Below, piece after piece: positions 38,878-39,212 of a DNA stretch of 39,212 bases. A program made the position numbers and the translations under genes. The notes below the pieces were generated by a model. It worked only from the letters and a program-made list of their open reading frames with translations, was not told the DNA's origin and searched no databases. Source of the stretch: an archaeon (lineage in GTDB: Archaea; Thermoproteota; Nitrososphaeria; Nitrososphaerales; UBA183). The stretch is from positions 1 through 39,212 of the forward strand of contig JAKASI010000010.1 of the NCBI GenBank assembly GCA_021828185.1, read 5' to 3'. Each line of letters starts with the position of its first letter. Position 1 is the first letter of the stretch.

Positions 38878-39212
38878 TGGTCCGCCCCACTCTCCATCTT
38901 CTCAAGCGCGATCTGCATCCTTTGGAGGAACTTCCCAGGGTCGGCTCCGTCAGGGAGGCGGGGCCACCCCGGGCCGGCGACGTTCCGCAGATGGAATTCC
39001 CTGTCCCTGAGGAAGATGTCCTTGACCTTCAGGGCTCCCCCCTCATCCGTGACTTGGCAGACCCGAAGGACGTACCTCGCCTGATTCAGCCTGTCGGGCC
39101 TTGACATCTGCACCATCAGCCCCAGGTCAAGCATGTTCTGCTCGGGGATGTGGTGCATCCCTCCCCAGCGCCGTATCGCCTGTTCGATGGTGGACGCATG
39201 GAAGGTCTGGAT
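38874..39212 (-). CDS. Type II/IV secretion ATPase (TadA/FlaI-like), C-terminal end only
   Basis: 112 residues enter from the right edge with no start in the window. IQTFHASTIEQAIRRWGGM followed by MVQMSRPDRLNQARYVLRVCQVTDE resembles the region after the His box of TadA/FlaI ATPases, where the last helices and strands of the motor domain lie; the C-terminus ends EKMESGADH. It powers pilus assembly by ATP hydrolysis. Gene order ATPase, TadB-like, TadC-like, pilin supports the call. The Walker motifs lie outside the window. Confidence 0.78.
   Translation of the reverse strand: MQTFHASTIEQAIRRWGGMHHIPEQNMLDLGLMVQMSRPDRLNQARYVLRVCQVTDEGGALKVKDIFLRDREFHLRNVAGPGWPRLPDGADPGKFLQRMQIALEKMESGADH

Noticed and set aside
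1..39212. CRISPR arrays, rRNA genes, insertion sequences
   Set aside because: No regularly spaced repeats, rRNA-like sequence or transposase frames were found. The only tandem repeat is the 15-bp duplication at 3226-3255.

Overview
The window is archaeal chromosome, GC-rich (about 60% by eye). The evidence for an archaeon is a histone, ribosomal protein S17e, a Cgi121-type KEOPS subunit, an archaeal-size triosephosphate isomerase (221 aa), a DhnA-type class I aldolase, two tRNA genes with 15-nt bulge-helix-bulge introns, and many TATA-like boxes 24-30 nt upstream of the start codon (leaderless transcripts). A P3A proton-pumping ATPase beside two cation/proton antiporters hints at an acidic habitat. 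The mix would fit a Nitrososphaerota (Thaumarchaeota)-related soil or hot-spring lineage, but that placement is inference and no ammonia-oxidation gene is seen.

Layout. 1-813: end of an integrated element, with a tyrosine recombinase reading out of the window next to an intron-containing tRNA-Arg(CCG). The tRNA gene is divergent from argS. 2.8-5.4 kb: a frameshifted LAGLIDADG endonuclease, a SerB-like phosphatase, a serine/alanine-glyoxylate-type aminotransferase and tRNA-Gln. 5.4-6.9 kb: decayed small-gene zone (antitoxin-like remnant, PIN protein, zinc ribbon), closed by an imperfect copy of the tRNA-Gln 3' end. 6.9-15.8 kb: two glutamate dehydrogenases, a membrane/Rieske pair, a PadR-controlled ABC exporter, and FBP aldolase, FBPase and triosephosphate isomerase (lower glycolysis/gluconeogenesis). 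15.9-19.9 kb: a 30-residue acidic micro-ORF, a membrane ORF with two in-frame TGA codons, then a tRNA-modification and translation cluster (Sua5/YrdC, THUMP protein, Cgi121, ubiquitin-like protein with C-terminal Gly-Gly, SerK-like protein, S17e, TatD). 20.1-21.1 kb: histone, tRNA-Glu(CTC), truncated DUF998 protein, a candidate structured RNA. 21.2-27.7 kb: PepF-type and S9 peptidases, a membrane protein, a pseudo-GTPase related to SelB/EF-Tu, MsrA and an AK6-type kinase. 27.7-35.3 kb: decayed herA copy, antiporter, antiporter remnant, proton ATPase, small Cys-rich protein, CBS-domain antiporter. 35.6-39.2 kb: a Tad-like pilus operon (ATPase end, TadB-like, TadC-like, Flp-like pilin) that ends in an intact HerA-like ATPase.

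How genes work together. Sua5 and Cgi121 both serve t6A synthesis. The aldolase, FBPase and TPI run triose-phosphate to fructose-6-phosphate. SerB-like, aminotransferase and SerK-like proteins all touch serine or phosphoserine. The proton ATPase and antiporters handle proton and cation balance. The Tad-like genes form an envelope pilus or secretion machine.

Most unusual signals: two genes without a canonical start codon that both appear to start at ATA exactly one base after the upstream TGA stop; a tRNA-Arg intron at the non-canonical 45/46 position; a Rieske protein with its twin-arginine motif in the middle behind a four-helix membrane domain; a 30-residue acidic micro-ORF with its own promoter; and a HerA ATPase in a pilus operon together with a recently decayed herA copy 7 kb away.
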